A DNA stretch of 64,000 nt from Pseudolabrys taiwanensis (GTDB lineage: Bacteria > Pseudomonadota > Alphaproteobacteria > Rhizobiales > Xanthobacteraceae): positions 4,588,001-4,652,000 of the forward strand of contig NZ_CP031417.1 in assembly GCF_003367395.1 (NCBI RefSeq). The letters are read 5' to 3'. Position 1 is the first letter of the stretch. Every line of letters starts with the position of its first letter. This document shows, one piece after another, positions 1 to 9,226 of this stretch. The notes under the pieces were generated by a model. The model was not told the origin of the DNA. It did not search any database and was given only the letters and a program-made list of their open reading frames with translations. The position numbers and the translations under genes are program-made.

Positions 1-1775
1 GAAAGCTTCTCACTTTGCCAGGCGCGAATTTGACGACAGACCTGTTCAATGACCCAGCGGCCCAATGGGACTATCGTGCCGCTTTTCTCGGCGACGGGAA
101 TGAAGTGACTGGGGAGCAGCAGACCGAGTTTTGGGTGGCGCCAACGGGCCAGGGCCTCGAGGCCGACTATGCGGTTCGTATCGATATCGACTTGCGGCTG
201 GTAATAAAGTTCGAGCTCGCCGCGCTCGAGGCCAAGCCGCAGGTCCGCGGCCATCGTCACCCGTTCGATGACGGCGATGTCGAGCGCCTCGGAATGGAAG
301 TGGAATTGATTGCGGCCCGCGTCCTTGGCGCGATAGAGCGCGACGTCCGCGTGTTTGATCATTTCTTCGGGCCCGACGATGGAGCGGTCGAAGAAAGCGA
401 TGCCGATACTCGCTGTGACCTCAACCTGCGTGCCGAGATCGTAGGGTGGTTGTGCAAGTTCCCGCAGAACGCGAGAGGCCAGGGCGCCTGCGTCCGAGGG
501 GTCGGCGATGTCCAGTTGCAATACACCGAACTCATCGCCGCCGAGGCGTGCCACGATATCGCCCGTACGAACCGCGCCCTGCAGGCGCACGGCGACCATC
601 TTCAAGAGCGCGTCGCCCTTGCTATGGCCCAGCACGTCGTTGACGTCCTTGAAGTGATCGAGATCGATATAGAGAATGGAGAATGGCTTGGCACCGCGTT
701 TGGCCGCGGCGAAAGCATGACGCACTTCGTCGAGGAAGGCTGTGCGGTTGGGCAGGCCCGTAAGCTGGTCGGTCGACCTGAAGTGCACGATGTAAGAATC
801 GGTCGCCTTTCGTCGGTCGATGTCGATCGCGAGTCCTTCGATCTCGGTGACGAGGCCGTTTATGTCGCGAACGGCGGACATGCGGACTTCGAACCACAGA
901 TATCGGCCGTCGCTTGCGCGTAAGCGCAGATCGGCTGTGGCGCTGGTCGTCGGCCCCGTCGCGATGCGGTCCATGTTGGCCAGCGCGCGGGGCCGGTCTT
1001 CGGGGTGCGTGAGCTCGAGATAGCGCTGTGGCGATTCCAGAAATTCTTCGACGCTGTATCCGTAATGCGTGATGTTCGGGGAGACGTAGCTGATCGCGTA
1101 CGGCTTCTGGGCCGAGATACGAAACAGGATCGTGGCGCTGTTGTCGATGACGCGAGCGGCATCGGCAAGTTCTTTGACGGTTCGCGCGCGGACGACCGCG
1201 GCGCCGACAAGCGTACCGAACAGCTCGCATGCCTCGCTTTCGATTGTTGACCAAGGTCGGTTATCGCGCGGTCGGTCGATTTCGACTTCGCCCCACCACT
1301 TATCGTCGACGAAGACCGGTATGAGGACCGCCGGGCCCGCTCTCTCGTGCGCCGGTCCTTGGCGGGCGCCGTCAAACGCATCGCTCTCGATGGCGATCGT
1401 CTCGCCCTGGGCTAGTCGTGCCGATACGCCCGCCAATGTGGTGTCGAGCCGGGGCAGCACGCAGACGATTTCATCGTGAGTTAGGTCGCTGGCACGCCAG
1501 ACATAGCGACGTTCCGGCTTGAGACGATCGTTCTCGCCAGCGATATTCTGAAACAGGGTGATCTGGCTGGCCCGCAAAGCGTCGCCGAACAACGTGCATA
1601 TGGATGGGATAACCGGCTCAGTGGAGGACCGCGTCAGTACCATCAGGCATTGTTTGATCGCTGCTTGAATCGTGTTGGCATCACGACAGGGAGTGCCAGG
1701 GCCTTGGTTATGCGCTGCGCTGCCCCGGTTTGTCAGGCGAGGAGGATCACCATTCCCTGCATCGTCGTTGCTCAT
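1..1775 (-). CDS. GAF-PAS-GGDEF-EAL cyclic-di-GMP enzyme (C-terminus off the window)
   Basis: Probable diguanylate cyclase/phosphodiesterase acting on the second messenger cyclic di-GMP. Read on the minus strand, one frame stays open from about 1775 to the window edge (about 590 residues). A GAF-like region (about 40-190) is followed by a PAS domain (about 210-330), a GGDEF domain with intact RLGGDEFG near residue 413, and the start of an EAL domain with LEALARWRHP near residue 540. The rest of EAL is cut by the edge, so phosphodiesterase competence cannot be judged. The ATG at 1775 (MSNDD) is the best start, but the frame is open further upstream and no clear Shine-Dalgarno was seen. No membrane segment is visible, so it is probably cytosolic. 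Confidence 0.85.
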   Translation of the reverse strand, partial: MSNDDAGNGDPPRLTNRGSAAHNQGPGTPCRDANTIQAAIKQCLMVLTRSSTEPVIPSICTLFGDALRASQITLFQNIAGENDRLKPERRYVWRASDLTHDEIVCVLPRLDTTLAGVSARLAQGETIAIESDAFDGARQGPAHERAGPAVLIPVFVDDKWWGEVEIDRPRDNRPWSTIESEACELFGTLVGAAVVRARTVKELADAARVIDNSATILFRISAQKPYAISYVSPNITHYGYSVEEFLESPQRYLELTHPEDRPRALANMDRIATGPTTSATADLRLRASDGRYLWFEVRMSAVRDINGLVTEIEGLAIDIDRRKATDSYIVHFRSTDQLTGLPNRTAFLDEVRHAFAAAKRGAKPFSILYIDLDHFKDVNDVLGHSKGDALLKMVAVRLQGAVRTGDIVARLGGDEFGVLQLDIADPSDAGALASRVLRELAQPPYDLGTQVEVTASIGIAFFDRSIVGPEEMIKHADVALYRAKDAGRNQFHFHSEALDIAVIERVTMAADLRLGLERGELELYYQPQVDIDTNRIVGLEALARWRHPKLGLLLPSHFIPVAEKSGTIVPLGRWVIEQVCRQIRAWQSEKL

Positions 1776-2196
1776 ACGTGCCGGCCGGGTCCAACGATGG
1801 CGAAGGGGCTGACTGAAGGTAGTCTCGCCGGCCACAGCGCCACGCAGGACGATAGCGCTAAGCCAATGCCAGTATCGATCAATCGCCCAAATGCCCCTTG
1901 ACGGGCGTCAAATACCGTAGCGCACCTCCCCGCATAAAAGCTATTGGCGGGCGAATGGCCGTATACTGGCAATATTCTACCTGGACGGGTTTGTCGGTGG
2001 GCGAATGTTGTCACGTCCCTGGACGAATTTTCGACGTCCTAATTTTATATTTGTACAAACAATTCAAAAACTTGAAAAATACTGTCAGACCTTGGCTGGC
2101 ACTAATAAACGCGAATTTTACCGCAACCTATAAGCGAGTTGTGTTATCTTACTTATGTGAATTTTTGAATGGGTTCACAGTGGGAAACGCCACGCC
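1776..2196. other. intergenic region, partly AT-rich, upstream of the RHH gene
   Basis: About 420 bases without a convincing gene. The part from about 2030 to 2190 is much richer in A+T than the rest of the window. It contains the perfect 10-base palindrome TTTGTACAAA at 2050-2059. It probably holds the promoter of the ribbon-helix-helix gene starting at 2197, and perhaps the promoter of the GGDEF-EAL gene. I could not assign a -35/-10 pair with confidence. Confidence 0.5.
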
Positions 2197-2544
2197 ATGA
2201 TGGAAAAGCACTCAGAAAAGAAGGGTGAACACCGCGAGGTGGGATCCCACATTGAGCAGGGCGGGCTTCAGAACACCGGAAATGGGGGCTATCTGAGGTC
2301 GCGCGTATTGAAGCGGTCGATCGTCGTGGGCCGCCATAAGACCAGCGTCAGTCTCGAAGACGTCTTCTGGAATGAACTGCGCGCCATCGCCCAAGATCTG
2401 GGCGTGCATCTCTCGCAACTGGTGGCGCGGATAGACGCGGAACGGCAGCACGGAAATCTATCGTCCGCCATCCGGCTTTTTGTCTTCGAGCAAAGCCGCA
2501 AGCGGGGCGACGGTAAGAGCCCGGCAGTGACGAGGGCGACCTGA
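2197..2544 (+). CDS. ribbon-helix-helix domain protein
   Basis: Small putative DNA-binding protein of 115 residues. The C-terminal two thirds (about residues 40-100) match the RHH_4-type pattern common in alphaproteobacteria: a basic strand (RSIVVGRHKTSVSLE), then FWNELRAIA, then helices ending SSAIRLFVFE. The N-terminal 35 residues are hydrophilic and poorly conserved-looking. It stands alone on plus, after an AT-rich leader and before a 390-base gap. Two consecutive ATG codons (2197 and 2200) could both serve as start. The target is unknown; RHH proteins of this type can be autoregulators or small repressors. Confidence 0.75.
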   Translation: MMEKHSEKKGEHREVGSHIEQGGLQNTGNGGYLRSRVLKRSIVVGRHKTSVSLEDVFWNELRAIAQDLGVHLSQLVARIDAERQHGNLSSAIRLFVFEQSRKRGDGKSPAVTRAT

Positions 2545-2932
2545 CGGGTCGCTCACGGCACCTGCGATTCCGGGCAGGCGCGCAGCGCGAGGCCCGGGAT
2601 CAAGCAGTCTGTCCCCCTTCGAGAGGTTGCAGCTCGCACGCGGGCATGACAACCGTGGCGTTGTATCGACGGGCGCCTGCCTCGGCGACCGTTTTCTGGG
2701 TTCATTTGCCGGTGGCCGAACCGGACCCGAGGCGGCCGCTCCCCGGTCGTAGGCCGCTGTGCCCGGTGTTAGTCGCCGCGACAGCGACCTTTCGTCCCGG
2801 CCGTGGGGAAATGTGGACAAAATCGCGTCATCCTGCGGACATGCCTGAGGAATTTTAGGTTCCACCCATTGAACTATTTCCCCCGCTGGACATTGATAGG
2901 GCGCGCGCTGGTCTGATCGGACGTACGACACT
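2545..2932. other. intergenic region between RHH gene and hpnB
   Basis: About 390 GC-rich bases. Short open frames occur on both strands, such as 2646-2858 plus and 2458-2967 minus, but none has a recognisable domain, a ribosome binding site or plausible composition. It probably carries the promoter of the hopanoid operon. Confidence 0.5.
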
Positions 2933-4081
2933 GTGTTCATTGCTCTCGTGGCAGGGGTAACCGCCATCGCCTGGGCCTATCTTCTGATGGGCCGCGGGCG
3001 CTTTTGGACGAATCCGGTCAGGGACGACGCCGTCCCACCGCTGCCCGCGCAGTGGCCGGCGGTGGTGGTGGTTGTGCCGGCCCGCAATGAAGCCGAGCAT
3101 ATCGCTGCCAGCATCGGCTCCTTGGCCGGGCAAATGTACGAAGGGCGGCTCGACATCATCGTTGTCGATGACGACAGCGATGATGGCACCGGCGATCTGG
3201 CCGTTGCCGCGGGCGAAGGAGCCCGACCGGTCACCGTGATTGCCAGCCAGGGGCTGCCCGCGCAGTGGACTGGCAAGCTGTGGGCGCTCAAACAAGGCAT
3301 CGCCGTCGCCGAGCAGCGCTTTCGTCCGGATTATCTGCTGCTCACCGACGCCGATATCGTGCACGCGCCCGACACGGTGGCCTGGCTGGTTGCCAAGGCG
3401 ACATCCGGCGGCTATGGCCTCACCTCCTTCATGGCCAAGCTGCGTTGCGCGAGCTTGGCCGAGCGTATGCATGTCCCGGCCTTCATCTACTTCTTTCAAA
3501 TGCTCTTTCCGTTCACCTGGGTGAAGCAGACGAACCGCGCCACGGCCGCGGCTGCGGGCGGCTGCGTTTTGCTCAAGGCCGGGGCGCTGCGCGACGCGGG
3601 CGGCATCGACAGCATCCGCAATGCGCTGATCGACGATTGTGCCTTGGCGGAGCGCATGAAGGCGGTTGGGCCGATCTGGCTGGGTTTGACCGAGCGCTCG
3701 CACAGCATCCGCCCGTATGAGGACTTCGACAGCGTGCGCCGCATGATCGCGCGCTCGGCCTACGCGCAGCTTCGTTTCTCGCCGCTCCTGCTCGCGGGCA
3801 CCATGCTCGGCCTTGCGCTGACCTTCATGGCGCCGCCGCTTCTGGCGATATTCGCGACCGGGCTGCCGGAGTTCCTCGGCCTCCTCGCCTGGGTGGCGAT
3901 GGCGTTGTCGATGCAGCCGACCTTGCGCTTCTACCGCGTATCGCCGTTGTGGGGCCTTGCGCTTCCCGTCATCGCCCTGGCCTACGCGGGTTACACGCTC
4001 GACTCGGCCTACCAACACGCACGCAAGCGCGGCGGCCAATGGAAAGGGCGCGTGCATGTCAACGCGCCGGGCGTGCAATGA
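2933..4081 (+). CDS. hpnB: hopene-associated glycosyltransferase HpnB
   Basis: Family 2 glycosyltransferase of the hopanoid-associated HpnB type, 382 residues. The N-terminus has one hydrophobic segment (about 1-18). The GT-A fold follows, with VVVVVPARNEAEHI, a VVDDDSDDGT nucleotide-sugar motif and the metal-binding TDAD near residue 140. Two or three hydrophobic segments lie at the C-terminus (about 285-360), so it is probably an inner-membrane enzyme. The exact sugar donor and acceptor are not settled for this family. The start is GTG at 2933; no ATG in this frame is better placed. Its stop overlaps the hpnC start as ATGA at 4078-4081, which indicates translational coupling in the hpnBCDE-shc operon. 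Confidence 0.9.
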   Translation: MFIALVAGVTAIAWAYLLMGRGRFWTNPVRDDAVPPLPAQWPAVVVVVPARNEAEHIAASIGSLAGQMYEGRLDIIVVDDDSDDGTGDLAVAAGEGARPVTVIASQGLPAQWTGKLWALKQGIAVAEQRFRPDYLLLTDADIVHAPDTVAWLVAKATSGGYGLTSFMAKLRCASLAERMHVPAFIYFFQMLFPFTWVKQTNRATAAAAGGCVLLKAGALRDAGGIDSIRNALIDDCALAERMKAVGPIWLGLTERSHSIRPYEDFDSVRRMIARSAYAQLRFSPLLLAGTMLGLALTFMAPPLLAIFATGLPEFLGLLAWVAMALSMQPTLRFYRVSPLWGLALPVIALAYAGYTLDSAYQHARKRGGQWKGRVHVNAPGVQ

Positions 4082-4956
4082 CCGCAAGTGCCGAACTGCG
4101 ATCCGGCAAAGGCGCCGGCGACGAGAATTTTCCCGTCGCGTCCTTCATCATTCGCCCGCGCTATCGTGCGCTGATCCTCGCCTTCTATGAATTCGTGCGG
4201 GTCGCGGACGACATCGCGGATCACGCGACCCTCACCGAGCAGGAAAAGCTCGCGCGTCTCGATCGCCTCGAGGCCTCGCTCCTGGGCCAAAACGACGACG
4301 AGCCGCAGGGCGCGCATCTGCGTGACGTTCTTGCCGCGCGCGGGCTGCCGGCGGTGCATGCGCAGCATCTCCTGTGCGCCTTCCGTCAGGACGTCACCAA
4401 GTTGCGCTACGACGATTGGGACGAGCTGATCGGCTATTGCCAGTATTCGGCGATGCCCGTCGGCCGCTTCGTGCTCGATGTGCACGGGGAATCGCAGGCG
4501 ACTTGGGCCGCTTCGGACGCCTTGTGCGCGGCCTTGCAGATCATCAATCACCTGCAGGACTGCGGCAAAGATTATCGCGCGCTCAACCGCGTCTATGTCC
4601 CGCTCGACGCGATGGCCGCCGGCGGCACCGATGTGAACGCGCTCGGGCAAGCGCAGGCGAGCCCGGCACTGAGGCAATGTCTGCGCGGGCTGACCACGCG
4701 CACCGCGACGCTGCTCGCGCAAAGCCGTCCGCTGGCCGGCATGGTCGGCGATGCGCGGCTCGCCATGGAGATCGCCACCATCCAGGCGCTGGCCGAACGT
4801 TTGATCGGGTTGCTGTTGACACGCGATCCGCTGAGCGAGCGGGTGCACCTCTCCAAGACGGCGATGCTGACGACCGCTCTGCGCGCGTCCGCGTCGACGC
4901 TGACGCGGCGACTCTTCTCGCGCGGCGCGCCGTCGTTTTCGCCAGTCAGTCGGTGA
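4078..4956 (+). CDS. hpnC: hydroxysqualene synthase HpnC
   Basis: Squalene/phytoene-synthase family protein of 292 residues. Work on this family shows that HpnC converts presqualene diphosphate, made by HpnD, to hydroxysqualene, the precursor that HpnE reduces to squalene. Visible marks are the first Asp-rich motif VADDIADHA, the conserved YCQYSAMPVGRFVLDV segment, and the second Asp-rich motif NHLQDCGKDY. The ATG at 4078 overlaps the hpnB stop by four bases; the longer upstream frame from 3949 lies wholly inside hpnB and was rejected. The following hpnD begins within nine bases of the stop. Confidence 0.93.
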   Translation: MTASAELRSGKGAGDENFPVASFIIRPRYRALILAFYEFVRVADDIADHATLTEQEKLARLDRLEASLLGQNDDEPQGAHLRDVLAARGLPAVHAQHLLCAFRQDVTKLRYDDWDELIGYCQYSAMPVGRFVLDVHGESQATWAASDALCAALQIINHLQDCGKDYRALNRVYVPLDAMAAGGTDVNALGQAQASPALRQCLRGLTTRTATLLAQSRPLAGMVGDARLAMEIATIQALAERLIGLLLTRDPLSERVHLSKTAMLTTALRASASTLTRRLFSRGAPSFSPVSR

Positions 4957-4964
4957 GTTCGCCG

Positions 4965-5801
4965 ATGTCAGCGCCCGCACAACAAAATGAGACGGTGGCG
5001 GCGAAGGCGAGCGGCAGCTCGTTCTATCTCGCCATGCGCATTCTGCCGCGCGAGCAGCGGCAGGCGATGTACGAGATCTATTCGTTCTGCCGCGCGGTCG
5101 ACGACATCGCGGATTCGGATTTGCCGCGCGCTCAGCGGCAGGAGCAGCTCGCGCAATGGCGCCGGGACATCGAGGGGCTTTATGAGGGCAAAGTTCTACC
5201 CGGCCACGAAGGGCTGACCCAGGCGATCCGCCAGTTCGGCCTGCGCCAAGAGGACTTCCTGGCTGTCATCGACGGTATGGAGATGGACGCGATCGAAGAT
5301 ATCCGCGCACCCGCCTTCGAGACGCTCGATACCTATTGCGATCGCGTGGCGTCCGCCGTCGGGCGGCTCTCGGTGCGCGTCTTCGGCATGGAGGAGGGCG
5401 CCGGCATCCGGCTCGCGCATCACCTCGGACGCGCTCTGCAGATGACGAATATCCTGCGCGACGTCGACGAAGATGCCGGCATGGGCCGGCTCTATTTACC
5501 CCGCGAGGCGCTTACCTCGGCCGGCATTCTGAGCGACGACCCGGCCGCGGTGCTCGCCGATCCTGCGCTAGGCAAAGCCTGCGATGTGCTTGTCGCGCGG
5601 GCGCGCCAGCATTACGCCGAAGCCGACGCGGTGATGGCGAAGGCGCCGCGCCGCGCGGTGCGGGCGCCGCGCATCATGAGCGAAGCCTATCGCCGGGTCC
5701 TCGACGACTTGGTTGCGCGCGGCTGGACATGGCCACGCAACCGTGTCCATGTCAGCCGTGCTCATCTGCTGAAGGTCGCGTTGCGACATGCATTCCTCTG
5801 A
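4965..5801 (+). CDS. hpnD: presqualene diphosphate synthase HpnD
   Basis: Second squalene/phytoene-synthase family protein, 278 residues. In the HpnCDE route HpnD condenses two farnesyl diphosphates into presqualene diphosphate. Motifs include SSFYLAMRILP, the first Asp-rich motif SFCRAVDDIADSD, SAVGRLSVRVFG and the second Asp-rich motif TNILRDVDEDA followed by GRLYLP, all typical of an active enzyme. The ATG at 4965 is preceded by GGTGAG. A GTG at 4953 that overlaps the hpnC stop as GTGA is an equally possible start and would add four residues. The stop lies 14 bases inside hpnE. Confidence 0.94.
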   Translation: MSAPAQQNETVAAKASGSSFYLAMRILPREQRQAMYEIYSFCRAVDDIADSDLPRAQRQEQLAQWRRDIEGLYEGKVLPGHEGLTQAIRQFGLRQEDFLAVIDGMEMDAIEDIRAPAFETLDTYCDRVASAVGRLSVRVFGMEEGAGIRLAHHLGRALQMTNILRDVDEDAGMGRLYLPREALTSAGILSDDPAAVLADPALGKACDVLVARARQHYAEADAVMAKAPRRAVRAPRIMSEAYRRVLDDLVARGWTWPRNRVHVSRAHLLKVALRHAFL

Positions 5802-7071
5802 CGCCGGAACGGTTCACATCATCGGCGCTGGGCTCGCGGGCCTGGCGGCCGCCGTGCGTTTGACCGAAGCCGGCCGCGCCGTGGTCGTGCACGAGGCGAC
5901 CGGACATCCAGGCGGTCGCTGCCGGTCGTACTACGACCACGTCACCGACATGACGATCGACAACGGCACGCACATCCTGTTGTCGGGCAATCATGCCGCG
6001 ATGGCCTATCTCAAGACGCTCGGCGCCGAACGGCTTTTGGAAGGACCGGACGAAGCGGAGTTCCCGTTCGCCGATCTGGTCAGCGGCGCGCGCTGGACGG
6101 TGCGGCTGAACAATGGGCCGCTGCCCTGGTGGATCTTTGCCAAGAGTCGCCGCGTGCCGCAGACGCGGGCGCGCGACTATCTCGCGCTTGCACGGCTGCT
6201 GTGGGCGTCGGGCGACCGGCCGCTCAATCAACTGATGACCTGCGGCGGTCCGGTTTATCAGAATCTGGTCGAACCGCTGTTGCTCGCCGCGCTCAACGTG
6301 CGGCCCCTGCACGGCTCGGGAAAGCTTGCCAGCGCGGTGGTGCGTGAAACGCTGGCGCTCGGTGGCAAGGCCTGCCGGCCGTTGATCGCGCCGGATGGCA
6401 TCGGCCATGCGCTGGTGGATCCCGCCGTGCGTTGGCTCGCGGAACGCAACGTGCCGATCAAGCTGCACCATGGCTTGCATGGTCTGCTGTTCGTGGGCGA
6501 TCGGATTTCCTGCCTCGACTTCGGAGTCGAACGCACGCCGCTTGGTGAGCGCGACGAGGTCATTCTCGCCGTGCCTGCTTACGCGGCCGCGAGTCTCGTG
6601 CCGGGCCTTACGACTCCGACGACGTTCTGCAGCATCGTCAACGCGCATTTCCGCGCCGACCCGCCCGCCGGCGAGCCGCGCATGATCGGCGTGGTCAACA
6701 GCACGGCGGAGTGGATTTTCGCGTTGCCCGGCCGCATTGCGGTGACGGTCAGCGACGCCGGACATCTGCTCGATCTGCCGCGCACGGAAGTCGCCGAGCG
6801 TATCTGGCGCGACGTTGCCGCGGTGATGAAGCTTCCGGCCGAGCCGCTGCCGCGCTGGCAAATCGTGCGGGAGCGTCGCGCCACTTTCGCGGCGACTCCG
6901 GAAGAAAACGCCAAACGTCCGCGCGCGGAGACCGGGTGGCGTAATCTGTTCCTCGCCGGCGATTGGACAGCCACAGGCCTGCCCGCGACGATCGAAGGCG
7001 CGATCCGTTCCGGCAACCGTGCCGCCGATCTCGTCGCGCAACATGGCGCTGCGACACGGGCCGCTGCATGA
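5788..7071 (+). CDS. hpnE: hydroxysqualene reductase / squalene-associated FAD oxidoreductase HpnE
   Basis: FAD-dependent amine-oxidase/desaturase family protein, 427 residues, which reduces hydroxysqualene to squalene in the bacterial HpnCDE pathway. The N-terminus has the dinucleotide fold VHIIGAGLAGLAAAVRL (about 9-25) with the acidic residue ending the second strand (VVVHEATGHPGGR). The C-terminus has the FAD-contact motif NLFLAGDWTATGLPATIEGA (about 387-406). It starts at the ATG at 5788 inside the end of hpnD and ends as ATGA with shc. Order and overlaps show that squalene synthesis and cyclisation are encoded in one transcript. Confidence 0.93.
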   Translation: MHSSDAGTVHIIGAGLAGLAAAVRLTEAGRAVVVHEATGHPGGRCRSYYDHVTDMTIDNGTHILLSGNHAAMAYLKTLGAERLLEGPDEAEFPFADLVSGARWTVRLNNGPLPWWIFAKSRRVPQTRARDYLALARLLWASGDRPLNQLMTCGGPVYQNLVEPLLLAALNVRPLHGSGKLASAVVRETLALGGKACRPLIAPDGIGHALVDPAVRWLAERNVPIKLHHGLHGLLFVGDRISCLDFGVERTPLGERDEVILAVPAYAAASLVPGLTTPTTFCSIVNAHFRADPPAGEPRMIGVVNSTAEWIFALPGRIAVTVSDAGHLLDLPRTEVAERIWRDVAAVMKLPAEPLPRWQIVRERRATFAATPEENAKRPRAETGWRNLFLAGDWTATGLPATIEGAIRSGNRAADLVAQHGAATRAAA

Positions 7072-9035
7072 TGAATGGCGATCTCGAAGCGCGCGTGGCG
7101 TCGGGCCGCGTCGATGAAGCGTTGAACCGCGCGATCACGACGGCGTGCGACACGCTGTTCGCGCAGCAACAGCCCGACGGCCATTGGCTCTACGAGCTTG
7201 AGGCCGACGCCACCATCCCGGCCGAATACATTCTGCTGCGCGCTTATCGCGGCGAGCCGGATGCGCCCGAGCTCGAGCGTAAGATCGGCAACTATCTGCG
7301 CCGTATTCAAGGGGCGCATGGCGGCTGGCCGCTGTTCCAGGATGGCGACTTCGACATGAGCGCCAGCGTGAAGGCCTACTTCGCGCTCAAGATGATCGGC
7401 GATGCGCCCGACGCGCCGCATATGAAGCGCGCGCGCGAGGCCATTCTCACCCGTGGCGGTGCGATCCACAGCAACGTATTCACGCGCATCCTGCTGTCGC
7501 TGTTCGGCGTGCTGCGGTGGCAGAGCGTGCCGACCATGCCGGTCGAAATCGTGCTGCTGCCGAGCTGGTTCCCGTTCCACTTCTCGAAGGTTTCGTACTG
7601 GGCGCGGACGGTGATGGTTCCGCTGCTGGTACTGCAGACCTTGCAGCCGCGCGCCAAGAATCCGCGCGGGATCGGTATCGACGAGCTGTTTCTGCAGCCG
7701 CCGCATTCCATCGGCCTGGCCGCCAAGGCGCCGCATCAGAACTGGGGCTGGTTCACGTTCTTCCGCGCGGTCGATATCGTTATACGCCCGCTGTCGGCGT
7801 TGTCGCCGCGGGCCTTGCGCCAGCGCGCGCTCAAGGCGGCGGATGACTTCGTCACCGAGCGTTTGAACGGCAAAGACGGCCTGGGCGCGATCTTCCCGGC
7901 GATGGCGAACGCCGTGATGATGTTCGATTTGCTGGGCGGCCCCGAGAACGAAAAGAAGGCGGCCATCGCGCGCGATTCCGTCGAGCGTTTGCTGGTCATC
8001 AATGACGATGAAGCCTATTGCCAGCCGTGTCTGTCGCCGGTGTGGGATAGCGCGCTGGCCGCGCAGGCCTTGCTCGAAGAGGGAAGCCCGAAGTCGGTCG
8101 AGAGTGCGCGCAAGGCGCTCGATTGGCTGGTGCCGCTCCAGGTGCTCGACGTCAAAGGCGATTGGATCGCGCGGCGTCCCGATCTGCGACCAGGCGGCTG
8201 GGCTTTCCAATACGCCAATCCGCATTACCCCGATCTCGACGACACCGCCGTCATTCTGATGGCCATGGATCGCGCGCGTCAGGAGGGCGTCGGCGATCGA
8301 TACGATCCGGCGATCGCGCGCGGCGTCGAATGGATCAAAGGCATGCAGAGCAGCAATGGCGGCTGGGCGGCCTTCGACGTCGACAACACGTTTTCCTATC
8401 TCAACAACATTCCGTTTGCCGATCACGGCGCGCTGCTCGACCCGCCGACCGAAGACGTTGGCGCGCGCTGCGTCTCGATGCTGGCGCAGATCGGCGAGAA
8501 GGACAGCGACGCGGTCAAGCGCGGCGTCGATTATCTGCGCAGCCAACAGCTGCCCGATGGCAGCTGGTATGGCCGCTGGGGCCTCAACTACATCTACGGC
8601 ACATGGTCGGTGCTGTGCGCGCTGAATGCGGCGGGCATCCCGGCAACCGACCCGGCGATGCGCAAGGCGGCGCAGTGGCTGCTCAGCATTCAGAACGCCG
8701 ACGGCGGCTGGGGTGAGGACGGCACCAGCTACAAGCTCGAGTACCAGGGGCATGAACCGGCGCCGAGCACGGCCTCGCAAACGGCCTGGGCGCTGCTCGG
8801 TTTGATGGCGTGCGGCGAGGCGAGCCATGCGGCCGTGGCGAAGGGCGTCGCTTATCTCGCCCGCACGCAGAACGACGAAGGTCTGTGGGACGAAGAGCGC
8901 TATACGGGCACGGGCTTCCCGCGCGTTTTCTATCTACGCTACCACGGCTACCGGAAGTACTTCCCGCTTTGGGCCATGGCGCGTTACCGCAATATCATGA
9001 GCGGTGCGAACCAGCCCGTGCGTTACGGGATGTAA
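7068..9035 (+). CDS. shc: squalene-hopene cyclase
   Basis: Squalene-hopene cyclase (also hpnF), 655 residues, the usual length. It cyclises squalene to hopene and diplopterol at the inner membrane. The catalytic DLDDTA (DxDDTA) motif lies near residue 389. Several QW repeats are visible, such as QQPDGHWLYE, QSSNGGWAAFD, QLPDGSWYGRWG and QNADGGWGED. The aromatic segment GRWGLNYIYGTW is present. The first ATG at 7068 overlaps the hpnE stop as ATGA; a second ATG follows directly. Longer upstream reading from 6963 lies inside hpnE. The gene ends the operon, before a convergent intergenic repeat at 9084-9201. Confidence 0.97.
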   Translation: MMNGDLEARVASGRVDEALNRAITTACDTLFAQQQPDGHWLYELEADATIPAEYILLRAYRGEPDAPELERKIGNYLRRIQGAHGGWPLFQDGDFDMSASVKAYFALKMIGDAPDAPHMKRAREAILTRGGAIHSNVFTRILLSLFGVLRWQSVPTMPVEIVLLPSWFPFHFSKVSYWARTVMVPLLVLQTLQPRAKNPRGIGIDELFLQPPHSIGLAAKAPHQNWGWFTFFRAVDIVIRPLSALSPRALRQRALKAADDFVTERLNGKDGLGAIFPAMANAVMMFDLLGGPENEKKAAIARDSVERLLVINDDEAYCQPCLSPVWDSALAAQALLEEGSPKSVESARKALDWLVPLQVLDVKGDWIARRPDLRPGGWAFQYANPHYPDLDDTAVILMAMDRARQEGVGDRYDPAIARGVEWIKGMQSSNGGWAAFDVDNTFSYLNNIPFADHGALLDPPTEDVGARCVSMLAQIGEKDSDAVKRGVDYLRSQQLPDGSWYGRWGLNYIYGTWSVLCALNAAGIPATDPAMRKAAQWLLSIQNADGGWGEDGTSYKLEYQGHEPAPSTASQTAWALLGLMACGEASHAAVAKGVAYLARTQNDEGLWDEERYTGTGFPRVFYLRYHGYRKYFPLWAMARYRNIMSGANQPVRYGM

Positions 9036-9083
9036 CCGCCGCGCAAGCTAGGATTAGAGCGCGTGCCGCCCGGCACGGCCGAA

Positions 9084-9201
9084 CTCCCTCTCCCCGTTGG
9101 GGAGAGGGTTGGGGTGAGGGGAATCATGACTCGCAAGCTCTTTAACCCCTCACCCGGATCGCTTCGCGATCCGACCTCTCCCATTGGGAGAGGTGAAGTG
9201 A
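9084..9201. repeat. dispersed palindromic repeat, copy 1
   Basis: A mosaic element between convergent genes. Its left part (9084-9121) contains CTCTCCCC-GTT-GGGGAGAG followed by a GGGTTGGGGTGAGGGG tail. After a 24-base spacer come CCCCTCACCC, a short hairpin (GGATCGCTTCGCGATCC) and a right arm with CTCTCCCATTGGGAGAG. The left and right arms can also pair with each other through GGGTGAGGGG/CCCCTCACCC. A second copy lies at 51916-52044. It probably acts as a bidirectional terminator or RNA-stabilising hairpin for shc and the LTxxQ gene. Confidence 0.8.
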
Positions 9202-9226
9202 GTTCGCGGCAACGTTCGTAAACCGA

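Noticed and set aside
2458..2967. 169-codon minus frame between the RHH gene and hpnB
   Set aside because: It overlaps two supported genes, has no ribosome binding site or domain, and composition like other shadow frames.
2855..4980. Long minus frames (2855-4087 and 4009-4980) over hpnB and hpnC
   Set aside because: Shadows of the hopanoid genes; composition typical of antisense frames.
6579..8828. 749-codon open frame on minus, antisense to hpnE and shc
   Set aside because: It is a shadow of high-GC coding sequence: Arg/Ala/His-rich, without domains, and fully covered by two certain genes on plus.
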